NCBI RefSeq assembly: GCF_030160715.1
Contig: NZ_BSOW01000016.1
Location: forward strand, 155,483 to 219,482
DNA from: Bradyrhizobium iriomotense
GTDB taxonomy: Bacteria > Pseudomonadota > Alphaproteobacteria > Rhizobiales > Xanthobacteraceae
Reading direction: 5' to 3'
DNA length: 64,000 bases
This document shows, piece after piece, positions 26,251 to 36,700 of the stretch (the stretch's first letter is position 1; each line of letters begins with the position of its first letter). Both the position numbers and the translations under genes were made by a program. The notes below the pieces were generated by a model. It was not told the DNA's origin. It was given only the letters and a program-made list of their open reading frames with translations, and searched no databases.

Positions 26251-28748
26251 CGGTACGCTTCGACAGCGAGGCTCTGGCGGCGCGGGCGCGCAATCTCGGT
26301 ACGCTGAACGGCATGAAGCTGCTGTTCGTGACGCTGGACGTGCCGCCCAGTCCCGCCTTCGCGCTGCTCGATGTCGAGTTCTACAACGCCAACGCGCTGT
26401 CGCCGCTTCCGGCCAAGACCGATTTCACGTTGACCGGCGGCACGCGGCTGCGCGCAGGACTCAATCCGGGCGAGGTGCAGGTCACCCAGGTCAGCGCGGG
26501 CGCCACGCCGAACGTGCTGAGGCTGCGCGTCGAGCCGATCGGCGACTACTCGACCTACACGCTCGGGATCACGCGGCCGGAATTCGACCCGCTGTTCGCC
26601 AGCATCGCGTTCAAGTTTCGGCCCGGCTGCTTCAACCTCAATTGCGCACCCGGGTCGGATTTCTCGCCGCCACCAGATGAACCGGCGATCGATTATCTCG
26701 CGCGCGACTACGATTCCTTCCGCCATGTGCTGATCGCCGCGATGATGCAGCGCGTGCCGAACTGGCAGCCGACCAGCGAGGCCGACCTCGATCAGGTGCT
26801 GATCGACCTCATCGCCGCCGATGCGGACGAGCTCGCCGACTATCAGGACCGGGTGATGAACGAGGCGTATTTCGCGACCGCGCGCAAGCGCGTGTCGCTC
26901 GCCCGCTATGCCCGCTTGATGGACTACCATATTCACGAGGGCAACCAGGCGAGCACCTGGCTCGCCGTCCAGGTCTTGATGGACCATACGCTGCCCGCCA
27001 AGATCGGGGCGTGGACCGGCGATCAGTGGCGCGATGCCCGCGCCGTGATCTTCGCCAGCGAGGCGGATCAGGCGTGCTTTGCCGTGCTCAACCAGCTCGA
27101 CGTCTATGGCTGGGACGAGACGGTCAGCGCGATCGAGGCCGGTAGCACCGAGGCCGATCTGACGACCAACGTCGCGGGCATGTCGCAAGGAGAGGCCGAC
27201 GCACTGCGCGATGCGTTCCTGGCGACGGATGCAAGCGGCGCGGCAATAGTCAGCTACATCCTGATCCAGCAGGATCTCAATCCCGAGACCGGCACGGTGA
27301 ATGGCCGCGATCCAGCCGCGCGCCAGGTGATGCAGTTGTTGCCGCTCGGCGGGGCGGTGGCGCGCGCGGAGAGTATGAAAGACCCGCGGCCTGATCCGGT
27401 CACCTCGGCCGACCGCTGGTTCGTGCGCGTGCGCTGGCTTGCCGCGGACGCGCTCACGCGCTGCTACGCCACGCAGACTCGCTGCGACGGTCAGCTGATC
27501 ACCGGCGTCAGCCGGTTCTACGGCAATCTCCTGCGCGTCACCCAGGGCCGGCCCCATGTGACGACCTTCAGCGCGCCGGGCAGCATCCTCGCCAGTCCCG
27601 ATGATTTCAGTTTTGAAAGCAAGGACGCGGCGGAGTATGAGGCGCTGACGAGGCAGATCGGCCCCGAGCAGAAGCCCTGGGGTACCGCGCTGCGGCTGAC
27701 CAAGCTGCCGCTGGCGTTCCGCAACACGGCGCCCGGCGGCGACGAGCCGACCCGCAGCACGCTGCGCGTCACCGTCGGCGGCATCGCGGGGGCCTGGGAC
27801 GAGCAGAGCGACCTGATCGAGAGCGACGGCAGCGCTCAGCACTTCGTCGTCGAGACCGACGAGCTCGGCGTGAGCAGGATCCGCTTCGGCGACGGCATCA
27901 ACGGCGCAGCATTGCCAGACGATGCCGTAGTCAGTTGCGAATATCGCCTCGGCCAGGGCGAGAGCGGCAATGTCGGTGCCGACCAGTTGCTTCACATCGA
28001 CGATGCCGCGGTATCGGCGGTGTGGAATCCGCTCGACGTCGTCGACGGCCGCTCGCCGCAGCCGCCGCAGGAGATCCTGCGCGCGGTGCCGGAGGCCTAT
28101 CGGCGGATCCAGAAGCGCGCGGTGACGCTCGCCGACTACGCGGCGCGGGCCGAGGAGATTCCCGGCGTCGCACGCGCCCATGCGCAATATGCCTGGACCG
28201 GGAGCTGGCGCACCGTGCGGGTCGCGATCGATCCGCTCGGCCGGACCACGCTCGATCCCGCGTTTGCCCGCACCATCACCGATCATCTCGACGCGCTGCG
28301 GCTGATCGGCGAGGATCTCGAGGTGCGGCCGGCGCAATATGTGCCGCTCGACATCAAGCTCACGCTCTGCGCCGACCCGGACTATTGGGCCGACGATCTC
28401 TGGGCTGTGCTGGAGAACGAATTCTCCACCGGATTCACGCCGGACGGCCGTCCCGGCTTCTTCAATCCGGATCAATGGACCTTCGGCCAGGCGCTGCATG
28501 CGAGCCAGGTGATCGGCCGCGCGCTGCGCATCACCGGCGTCGATCGCGTGCTGTCGCTGTCGATGCGGCGCTGGAATGCCGGCCTCGGCGGGGCCCTCGT
28601 CACCGTGACGCTGACGCCGGACATGATGCCGGAGAACGTCGTCGAGAAGATTCCGGTCGCAGCCTTCGAGATCATCGAGGTCAACAACGATCCGAGCCGC
28701 CTCGAGACCGGTCGCATCCAGTTCGACATCCTGGGAGGCCGGCAATGA
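26247..28748 (+). CDS. Baseplate J-like wedge protein 1 (Afp11-like)
   Basis: 833 residues. The start overlaps the gp25 stop. Baseplate-J features include PAIDYLARDYDSFRHVLIAA-like DYDSFR at about 155, ADADELADYQDRVMNEAYF at about 195, and in the second half AVPEAYRRIQKRAVTLADYA, EEIPGVARAHAQYAW and TGFTPDGRPGFFNPDQWTFG. These wedges form the baseplate ring around the hub. It is followed by a second, distinct J-type gene. Confidence 0.9.
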   Translation: MTVRFDSEALAARARNLGTLNGMKLLFVTLDVPPSPAFALLDVEFYNANALSPLPAKTDFTLTGGTRLRAGLNPGEVQVTQVSAGATPNVLRLRVEPIGDYSTYTLGITRPEFDPLFASIAFKFRPGCFNLNCAPGSDFSPPPDEPAIDYLARDYDSFRHVLIAAMMQRVPNWQPTSEADLDQVLIDLIAADADELADYQDRVMNEAYFATARKRVSLARYARLMDYHIHEGNQASTWLAVQVLMDHTLPAKIGAWTGDQWRDARAVIFASEADQACFAVLNQLDVYGWDETVSAIEAGSTEADLTTNVAGMSQGEADALRDAFLATDASGAAIVSYILIQQDLNPETGTVNGRDPAARQVMQLLPLGGAVARAESMKDPRPDPVTSADRWFVRVRWLAADALTRCYATQTRCDGQLITGVSRFYGNLLRVTQGRPHVTTFSAPGSILASPDDFSFESKDAAEYEALTRQIGPEQKPWGTALRLTKLPLAFRNTAPGGDEPTRSTLRVTVGGIAGAWDEQSDLIESDGSAQHFVVETDELGVSRIRFGDGINGAALPDDAVVSCEYRLGQGESGNVGADQLLHIDDAAVSAVWNPLDVVDGRSPQPPQEILRAVPEAYRRIQKRAVTLADYAARAEEIPGVARAHAQYAWTGSWRTVRVAIDPLGRTTLDPAFARTITDHLDALRLIGEDLEVRPAQYVPLDIKLTLCADPDYWADDLWAVLENEFSTGFTPDGRPGFFNPDQWTFGQALHASQVIGRALRITGVDRVLSLSMRRWNAGLGGALVTVTLTPDMMPENVVEKIPVAAFEIIEVNNDPSRLETGRIQFDILGGRQ

Positions 28749-31384
28749 GCTGCCAGCACGATTGCGAGCGCCCGCCGGTATTCCCCCGCGTGATCGACAA
28801 TCGCGCCGGCCTTGATTCCATCGACTACCGGATCGGCAGCTATGCCGACATGCTGACCGAGATGCTCGGCCGGATCAACGCGGCGCCCGAGCTTGCGCGC
28901 TTCACGCACCGCAAGCCCGACGACCCCGCGATCGCGCTGCTCGAATCCGCCGCCATCGTCGGCGACATCCTGTCGTTCTATCAGCAGCTCTACGCCAATG
29001 AAGCGTTCTTGCGCACGGCGCAATGGCGCGACAGCGTCGCTGATCTCGTCAAGCTGCTGGGCTACCGGCTGGCGCCGGGGCTCGGCGGTCATGCGCGCTT
29101 TGCACTGCTGGCAACCGGCGCCGCTCCGGTCGCAGTGCCGCAGGGTTTCGGCTTCAAGGCGCAGCTCGACGGCGCGCCGAAGCCGGCCAGTTTCGAGTCG
29201 AGCGCGGCGATCGTGGCCTATCCCGGATTGAGCGCGTTCCAGCTTTATCGTCCGCGCTACACCCCGTCGGTCGTCAATGGCATCGATACGTTCGTGGTCT
29301 CGGGTGCGGCCGATACGCTGTCGCTCAAGGCGGGCGATAAGTTGATGGTCGGCGCGGCGCGATCCGATGACGACAGCCTCGATCACAGCCAGATCGTCGT
29401 GGTCGACAAGTCCTGGACCTCGTTTGGACTTCGCTACGTCAAGACCAAGGGCGTCATCACTTGTCTCGATACAGCGCCTAGCGGATTCGTGGCGCTGCTT
29501 CCGCAATTCGGCTCGGCGGAACGAACCATCACCAATGCCGGCGAGCTGCGGGCCTACAAGATTGCGCAGTCGTACCGCCATTTCGGCCATGCCGCGCCGG
29601 CGCTGCAGATGACGGTGGATGCGGACGGACATCCACAGGCGCAGAGCGTCGACTATGGTCGCAGTCTCACCGGCACGACCACGTCCTCGGTCGACCCGGA
29701 ACTGGCCGCGCTGGAGATGCCGCTCGACAGCGACGCCGCCTCGATCACCGCAGGCACGACGCTGCTCACGGAAGCGCCTTTCATCTTCTTTTCATCGCTG
29801 AGCGCGCGCGGGGCGGCATTCAGCTCCGCCTCGCGCGTCGTCGCGCGCAGCATCGTGGCGGCGGCGCACCGGTCGCTGGCCTGGGGCGGGCAGACCGGTG
29901 GCAGCATCGTGCTGACGCTCGACAACACGCTCGCGATCAGGGAAGGTCGGGCGACCGCGATCAGAGCCGACATTCGTAACATCGCGTTCCATCAGGTCGA
30001 TGGTGAAGCCTTCGCGCTCGTCGCCGCGCCGCAGCCGACCGGCGCTGCCCACGGCCGAGAGCTCTACTTCTACGGTTCTGATGCAGATGCGGCCGTGCTC
30101 GACGGACGGACGGTGCTGATCGCAGGCCCCGGAGAGACGCTTGCCGAAACGCAGGCGAGCCTTCTGGGCGACGGGCCGAGCGCGGGATTCCATCGCGTCA
30201 ATCTCGATATGGCCGTCAACTACGCCGATTTCAGTTACGACGCGCCGACCGTCACGGTCTACGGCAATCTGGTCGCGGCGACCGAAGGCAAGACCGGCGA
30301 CCAGATCACGCTCGGTGATGGCGATGTGCGGCAGACGTTCCAGACGTTTGCGCTGCCGAAGCCGCCGCTGACCTATCTGCTCGCGCCGACGTCTGATCCA
30401 CCGCAGGCGCCCGAGCTATCGGTCTATGTCGGCGGCCGGCGCTGGACGCGCGTCGATTCCTTCTTCACGTCCTCGCCGCGCGACCAGGTCTATGTCGTGC
30501 GCGAGGATGCGGGCGGCAACAGCTTCGTGCAGTTCGGCGACGGCAAGACCGGGGCGCGGCTGCCGAGCGGCCGCGGCAACGTGACCGCGATCTTCCGCAC
30601 CGGCAGCGGCAGCGACGGTCCGCTCAAGGCCGGCGCCAAGCCGCAGGCCGACCGGCTGGCCGGCATCGACAAGGCGCTGATGCCGGAGCCCGTGACCGGC
30701 GGCGCGGCGCCGGAGGACGGCGACAGCGCGCGCATCGCAGCGCCAGGCCGCATGCAGAGCCTGGCGCGCATGGTCAGCCTCGCCGACATCGAGGCCGAGG
30801 CGCAGGCGATCGCAGGCGTGCTCAAGGCGACGGCCGTGTGGGACATCTCCACCGGTCTCCCATGCGTGACCGTCACGATCCTCACGCAGTCGCGCAGCGC
30901 AGCCGACGCCAATGCCGTTGCCGAGACGCTGCGCGCGCTCGACCAGGCGCGCGGGGCCGCGCGCTACCCGCTCCGCGTCGTGGCGGGCAAGCGCCTGCGA
31001 GTGCACATGGCCGCGACCGTCGGCTATGACGCGAGCTATCTGGAAGACGATGTCGGGGCCGGCATCGTCGCAGCGCTCGGCGCCGCGGCCGCCGATGGTA
31101 GCGCGTCGGCGAACGGCTTGTTCAGCTGGCAGCAGCGCCGGTTCGGCGAAGGCGCGCACGGCTCGCAGATCGTCGGCGCGATCCAGAACGCGCCCGGCGT
31201 GCGCTGGGTCGAACTCACGAGTGTGAGAGTCGGGCTCGACCATCTGCTGTTGACCCAATTCCATCGGATCCGGCTGCCGTCGGCCGAATGGCGCGCGATC
31301 AGATGTCCGACGGACAGCATGCTGGCGCTCGACGAAGCGGATCTCGTGCTGGGCTTGTCGGCGGCCAATGTGAGTGAGGCGTGA
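28745..31384 (+). CDS. Baseplate J-like wedge protein 2 (Afp12-like)
   Basis: 879 residues with ATGA overlap to the preceding gene. N-terminal RIGSYADMLTEMLGRINAAP, PDDPAIALLESAAIVGDILS and FYQQLYANEAFLRTAQWRDS match the conserved front of eCIS/phage wedge proteins. The C-terminal part has ARMVSLADIEAEAQAIAGVL and FGEGAHGSQIVGAIQNAPGV, the J-like end. It pairs with the previous protein as heterodimeric wedge. The product has two N-terminal cysteines (SCQHDCE). Confidence 0.9.
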   Translation: MSCQHDCERPPVFPRVIDNRAGLDSIDYRIGSYADMLTEMLGRINAAPELARFTHRKPDDPAIALLESAAIVGDILSFYQQLYANEAFLRTAQWRDSVADLVKLLGYRLAPGLGGHARFALLATGAAPVAVPQGFGFKAQLDGAPKPASFESSAAIVAYPGLSAFQLYRPRYTPSVVNGIDTFVVSGAADTLSLKAGDKLMVGAARSDDDSLDHSQIVVVDKSWTSFGLRYVKTKGVITCLDTAPSGFVALLPQFGSAERTITNAGELRAYKIAQSYRHFGHAAPALQMTVDADGHPQAQSVDYGRSLTGTTTSSVDPELAALEMPLDSDAASITAGTTLLTEAPFIFFSSLSARGAAFSSASRVVARSIVAAAHRSLAWGGQTGGSIVLTLDNTLAIREGRATAIRADIRNIAFHQVDGEAFALVAAPQPTGAAHGRELYFYGSDADAAVLDGRTVLIAGPGETLAETQASLLGDGPSAGFHRVNLDMAVNYADFSYDAPTVTVYGNLVAATEGKTGDQITLGDGDVRQTFQTFALPKPPLTYLLAPTSDPPQAPELSVYVGGRRWTRVDSFFTSSPRDQVYVVREDAGGNSFVQFGDGKTGARLPSGRGNVTAIFRTGSGSDGPLKAGAKPQADRLAGIDKALMPEPVTGGAAPEDGDSARIAAPGRMQSLARMVSLADIEAEAQAIAGVLKATAVWDISTGLPCVTVTILTQSRSAADANAVAETLRALDQARGAARYPLRVVAGKRLRVHMAATVGYDASYLEDDVGAGIVAALGAAAADGSASANGLFSWQQRRFGEGAHGSQIVGAIQNAPGVRWVELTSVRVGLDHLLLTQFHRIRLPSAEWRAIRCPTDSMLALDEADLVLGLSAANVSEA

Positions 31385-31385
31385 G

Positions 31386-33689
31386 ATGGGTACACCGCGG
31401 CTTGCGATGTTCGATCGATTGCCGGAGATCTACCGGATCCGCGACACCGAGCAGGATCCGCCCGGCCAGCTCCAGGCCTATCTCGGGGCGATCGACCGGG
31501 TGCAGACCGCGCTGCATGACGACATCGCCGCGCTCTATCTCGATTTCTTCATCGAGACCTGCAATCCCTGGGTCATTCCCTACATCGCCGATCTCGTCGG
31601 CACCTCGCACCTTGCCGGCGATCCGCACGATCTGCGCGCCGACGTCGCACGGACCGTGCGCAACCGCAGGCGCAAGGGCACGCTCGGCGCGGTCGAGTCG
31701 GTGGTGTTCGCGCTGTCGGGCTGGGCCGTTTCGGCGGTCGAGATGCGCGAGCGCCTGCTCTGGGCGCAGCATCTCAATCATCAGCGGCCCGATGCAGGTG
31801 GCGTCCCGCCGTTATCGCTGCTGACCGACATCACGGCGGCGCGGCGCGGCGGCTCGGTCACGCTGCGCGATCCGGCGCTGCTCAGCCTGATCGGCGGTCC
31901 GTTCGATCCGTTCGCGCACAGCGTCGATCTCAAGCCGCCGGGCGGCGCCTATAATCTGCCGGATCTTGCGATCTTCCTGTGGCGGCTGAAATCCTATCGC
32001 GTGCCGGTGAGCCAGCCGGCCTTCTACGCGATCAACACCGTGGGGAAGCCGGGTTTCGCGCCGTTCGCGGCGTGCTTCAAGCTGCATCCGATGGCTGAGC
32101 CGATGGTGCTGTTCAACAGCCATCGCTTCACGGCGGATGCGGACCCGCCGCTGCTCGCCAGCCTCGATGCCGTGCCCGGGCCGATGCCGGCGGCGCGGCT
32201 GACGCAGGACAGTGTCGCGGGCCACCCCGAGGCCTACGTCCACGTGACGACCTATGACCAGACCACGGCGCCCAAGCGTCCCGCCGAGCCCGCCTCCGAT
32301 GACGTCGGTCTGGTGCTGCATCTGCCGCAGGATTTCGCCGGCACCGCCTGGACGTTCCGCGGCGCCAATCTCTGCGCGTGGGATGGCGGCCTCCAGCCGC
32401 CCCCGCGGCTCAGCGAGATCGTCATCGATCCCGATCGCGGTCGGCTGCTGTTCGGTGTTGGCGCAGCCGAAGCGGACCTGTTGGATCAGTTCCTGCTGGT
32501 GTCGGCAAGCTACGGTTTTTCCGGGCCGACCGGGGCGCATCCGATCAGCCGTCCATCGACGCCGACGTCATGGCAGGAGCAGACCGCGATCCTGCGCAGG
32601 GTCAACTTCCACGACGACATCGCCGGCCTCCAGAACGCGCTCGCCGATCTGCCGTCGCTCGACAGGCCGCTGATCATCGAGATCGACGACAGCATGACGC
32701 ATGAGCTCGATCTGACGGCCGTCTCCGGGATCGGCAGCGAGGGTGGCAATCCCGTCCTGTTGCTCGGGGCCTCGCTATGGATCAGAGCCGCGAGTAGCGA
32801 GCGGCCGGTGATCATGCTGAAGCAGCCGCTCGGCTTCGCCCCGCTCAATGTCTCGCTGTCGGATGCCGACCAGGCCATGATGGGCATGCTGATGGTGCGG
32901 CTCGAAGGACTTTACCTGACACGGGACACGGGCTTTCCGGCCGATGCGCCGCTGATCGGCCGGGCCGCGCTCAACCAGCTGCACGTGCTCGGCTGCACGC
33001 TCGATCCCGGCGGCTTTCTCGATGTCAACGGCAGCCGCGCGCCGCTCTGGAGCGGGATGCACCTCACCGACGATTTCGGCTTCACCTCGGCCACGAAGCT
33101 CGCCGCGTTCCAGCAGGTCCCCGATATCCAGGTCGAGCGCTCGATCACGGGTCGGCTTGCAATCGGCGTGTCCTATACGCTCACACTCTCCGGCAGCATC
33201 GTCGATGCCGGTACCGGTGTTGGCGAGACGCCCGGCGCGTTCGCCGTCTGCGCACCGACCGTCACGCCGGAGGATGATTGGGGTCCGGAGCTCATCGTCA
33301 ACGGCATGACCTGTTTCGGCCGCATGCGCGTCACGCGCGCGACCGGCAATGGCGGCATCTGGACCGGCCGGCTCGAGGCGCATGACAACCAGGCCGGCTG
33401 CATCAGCTTCAGTTGCTTCAGCGGCGATGCCGATCGCATTCCGCCGAACCATGCCTGCGTGTTCGCAACCACGAGCCCGCTGCGCTTCACCAGCGAAAGC
33501 TTCGGCTCGCCGGGCTACGCGCAGCTCGCTGACGGCAGCGACCGGCACATCCGCGAGCAGGGCCCGTCCGACGACGAGATGGGTGCGTTCGGCTATCTGC
33601 TCAACACCCACAAATCGAAGAACGTCGGCATCCGCCTGCGCGAATACACCCCGATTGGCGTGCGGCCGATCGTGATTCCCGTCACCTGA
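31386..33689 (+). CDS. Tail protein with P2 gpI-like N-terminus
   Basis: 767 residues from the ATG at 31386 (GAGG upstream). The N-terminal 130 residues resemble phage P2 tail protein I: MFDRLPEIYRIRDTEQDPPG, YLDFFIETCNPWVIPYIADL and RTVRNRRRKGTLGAVESVVF. The remaining about 630 residues are beta-rich with no family I recognise; they include several Asp/Gly-rich loops and Cys pairs (LGCTLDPGG, GCISFSCFSGD). A protein of this type links baseplate to receptor-binding structures. It could carry the fibre function missing elsewhere in the locus. Confidence 0.82.
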   Translation: MGTPRLAMFDRLPEIYRIRDTEQDPPGQLQAYLGAIDRVQTALHDDIAALYLDFFIETCNPWVIPYIADLVGTSHLAGDPHDLRADVARTVRNRRRKGTLGAVESVVFALSGWAVSAVEMRERLLWAQHLNHQRPDAGGVPPLSLLTDITAARRGGSVTLRDPALLSLIGGPFDPFAHSVDLKPPGGAYNLPDLAIFLWRLKSYRVPVSQPAFYAINTVGKPGFAPFAACFKLHPMAEPMVLFNSHRFTADADPPLLASLDAVPGPMPAARLTQDSVAGHPEAYVHVTTYDQTTAPKRPAEPASDDVGLVLHLPQDFAGTAWTFRGANLCAWDGGLQPPPRLSEIVIDPDRGRLLFGVGAAEADLLDQFLLVSASYGFSGPTGAHPISRPSTPTSWQEQTAILRRVNFHDDIAGLQNALADLPSLDRPLIIEIDDSMTHELDLTAVSGIGSEGGNPVLLLGASLWIRAASSERPVIMLKQPLGFAPLNVSLSDADQAMMGMLMVRLEGLYLTRDTGFPADAPLIGRAALNQLHVLGCTLDPGGFLDVNGSRAPLWSGMHLTDDFGFTSATKLAAFQQVPDIQVERSITGRLAIGVSYTLTLSGSIVDAGTGVGETPGAFAVCAPTVTPEDDWGPELIVNGMTCFGRMRVTRATGNGGIWTGRLEAHDNQAGCISFSCFSGDADRIPPNHACVFATTSPLRFTSESFGSPGYAQLADGSDRHIREQGPSDDEMGAFGYLLNTHKSKNVGIRLREYTPIGVRPIVIPVT

Positions 33690-33706
33690 GCTGGGGAGAA
33701 GCGACC

Positions 33707-36700
33707 ATGAAAGGCGATTTTTCGCGATGGCATTTCGACCCCGCCGCAAACTATGCCGGCGTGCTGCATCAGCAAGGTCGCGTGCGCACCGACGTCGACG
33801 ACAATGACGCCTTGTTCATCGATGCCTATTGGCGCGAGAGTGCCGCGCGCGATGCGTTCGGCTCCGGCGCGATGGTTCCGGCATCAGTGTCCGATAGCCT
33901 GAAGGTGGTGGCGGCGAAGGTCGTCGGCGGACAGGTCACGGTGACGCTCAATCCCGGCCGGCTCTGGGCCGATGGGTTGCTGCTGAATCTCGCGGGCACC
34001 GGCCCGCTCGATACGACGGTGAGCTATCTGGCCCCGCCGCTCCAGACGCCGCAGGCGACGGTCGGCAGCATCGCGGTCGGCGTGCGCGATCTCGTGGTGC
34101 TGGAGGTATGGAAGGACAGCATCAGCGCCTTCCAGGAGCCGCTGCATCTGATCGAGCCGGCGCTCGGCGGCCCCGACACGACCGAGCGCGCGCGCGTCTC
34201 GGCGGATGTGAAGTTGATGCGCCTTGGCCCCAACGATGATTGCAGCGCTGTGGCGAACGCCGCCGATGATTTCTCCACCAAGGGCAAGCTGACGGTCTCG
34301 CCGGATCCGGCGATCATCATCACCGGAGACTGCCCGGTCGCGGCCGCCGGCGGCTACACCGGCCTAGAGCATTATCTCTACCGCATCGAGATCACCGAGC
34401 CGATTGGCGGCGTGGCGCAGTTCAAGTACTCGCAGTTCAACGGCGGCCTGCATGGCCGCGGCGTCTTCACCGCGGGCGGCAGCCCCGGCACCGGCAGCAT
34501 CGCGATCACCGCCAACGACCAGATGATCAATCATTGCGGCTTACCCGGTTTCTATTTCGAGGCGCTGGTGCGCGACGACGAGTTCGGCACCTGGTCGGTC
34601 GTGGCGACTGCCGATGCGACGCTGCCGCAGAGCGGGACGCTGGCGCTGACCAACCTGCAAGGCACGATGCCGCCGCCCGATCCCACCGATAGCGCCGTCT
34701 TCTTCCGGCTGTGGAACGGCATCAGGCCGATCACCGATTTCCCGGTCCAGGCGACGCCCAACCCGCTCGAGAACGGCATCCATCTCGCATTCGAGGCGCC
34801 GGCCGCCGACAACAGCAACTACACGCCGGGCGATTACTGGACCTTTCCGGTCCGCGTCTCCGGCACGCCGTTCGATCCGCGGCTGTGGCCGACCGATGCG
34901 CCGCCGCAGGGCGTGCACCACCATCGCGTGGCTCTGGCGATCATCACCTGGAACGCGGGCCCGGCCGCGGGGCCCGACGATATCAGCGACTGCCGCCACG
35001 TGTTCCAGCCGTTTCCCGACAATCGCGGCTGCTGTTGCAGCCTCTTCGTCGGCGACGGCGTTCGCAGCCATGGCGATTTCGATTCGATCGAGGACGCGTT
35101 GAAGGCGCTGCCGGCCGCCGGCGGCGAGATCTGCCTGCTGCCGGGACTGCATCAGACCAATGCCGTGATCCAGAATCGCGCGCATGTGCGCATCCACGGT
35201 TGCCGGACCCGGACCCGGGTGATCCCGCGCAAGGACACATCAACCGATCCGATCTTCCACGTCATCGATTCCACCGACGTGGCGTTCGAGGATATGGACA
35301 TGGTGACGCTGGGCGGCACGGCGATCCTCAGCGAGAGCAGCAAGCCCGGCGCGGTCGATGGCCTGGAGATCGCGGGCAACCGTATCCTCGCTTGCCAGAG
35401 TGCCATCCGCGTCGTCGACGGCACTGAGGTGTGGATCCATCACAATCTGATCCGGATGCTCGACAAGCGCGGCAGCGGCGTTGCGATCTATCTTGCGGCC
35501 GACGACAGCCTGATCGAGCGCAACGACGTCCGCCTGCTGCCGGCGCCGCAGATGTCGCCGTTCGAGCCGCCCGATCAGCCGGATCCGGTCGACCCCAACG
35601 ATCCCTGCGCCAGGCTCGAGATCGTCTACGTCAATCCGCTGATCTTCCAGAAATATGTCGACAAGGTCTGGCAGATTCCGTTGCTGATCCTGCCAATACT
35701 GGTGCAGCCGTATCGGGCGCTGGGTGGCATCCAGCTCGGCGGAGGTTCCGAGCGCGTGCGGGTGGCCGAGAACGTGATCATCGGCGGCGCCGGCAACGGC
35801 ATCACGCTCGGCGACGGTTTCGAGGCCCCGCCCGATCCGCCGCCCGCGCCGGTCGTCACGATGAGGGAGGGCCGCGTCATCGGCGCGGTCATCGATCCCA
35901 ACAAGCAGGGCGTTGCCTCCGCCAAGGTCACGCTGACGCGTCAGCAGGACGGCAAGGTCTTCAGTGCGACATCGGATGCAGGCGGCCGCTTCCTGATCAG
36001 TCTGCCGACGGGCAAATACACGGTGGCCGCCACCGTCAGCGGGCTGGTGATCGACCAGGTCGAACTGGTCCAGCGGCAGGAGGCAGTCTCCGAACTGATC
36101 ATCAGGATGAAGAAGGCCGAGCAGGCGCCGCAGCCGAACGCATTGGCCTTCCTCTACGAGATATCAATCGTAGGCAACCGGATCTCGGCCATGGGCCTGT
36201 CGGGCGTCGGCATGCCGCCTCTCGCATCGGCGGTGACGACCAAGCTCGCCCGGCTCTCGGCGCTGACCGCGGCGCGCGCGACGCTCGGCGCCCCCGTCGT
36301 CGGCCTGGAGATCCGGCTCAACCTCATCCTCGGCTGCCTGCTCAACCCGTTCGACGACGCCATGCAGGCGGAGACGAAGTTGCACGGGCTCGGCGGCATC
36401 TCGCTCGGGCTCTGCGAGAACGTTGTCATCGTCGAGAACCGCATCGAGGCGAACGGCACCAGCGCGGCCAATCCCGTCTGCGGCGTCGCGATCGTCTACG
36501 GCGAGGGCGTCGACGTCACCGCCAACCACATCATCGGCAACGGGCCGCTGCCCGCGGGCGACGTGCCGGCGCGGCAGCCCGGCATCCGCGGCGGCATCGT
36601 GCTGATGGCGGTGGCGAGCTTCAACATCCTCGGCGCCATCAATGCGGGCGGCACCGGCAACAACTCATCGACGGCGCTGATCAATCCGCGGCCGGCGGCG

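Noticed and set aside
26232..28745. 837-residue minus-strand open frame over baseplate J
   Set aside because: Antisense shadow of a gene with good family match; product has no recognisable domain.
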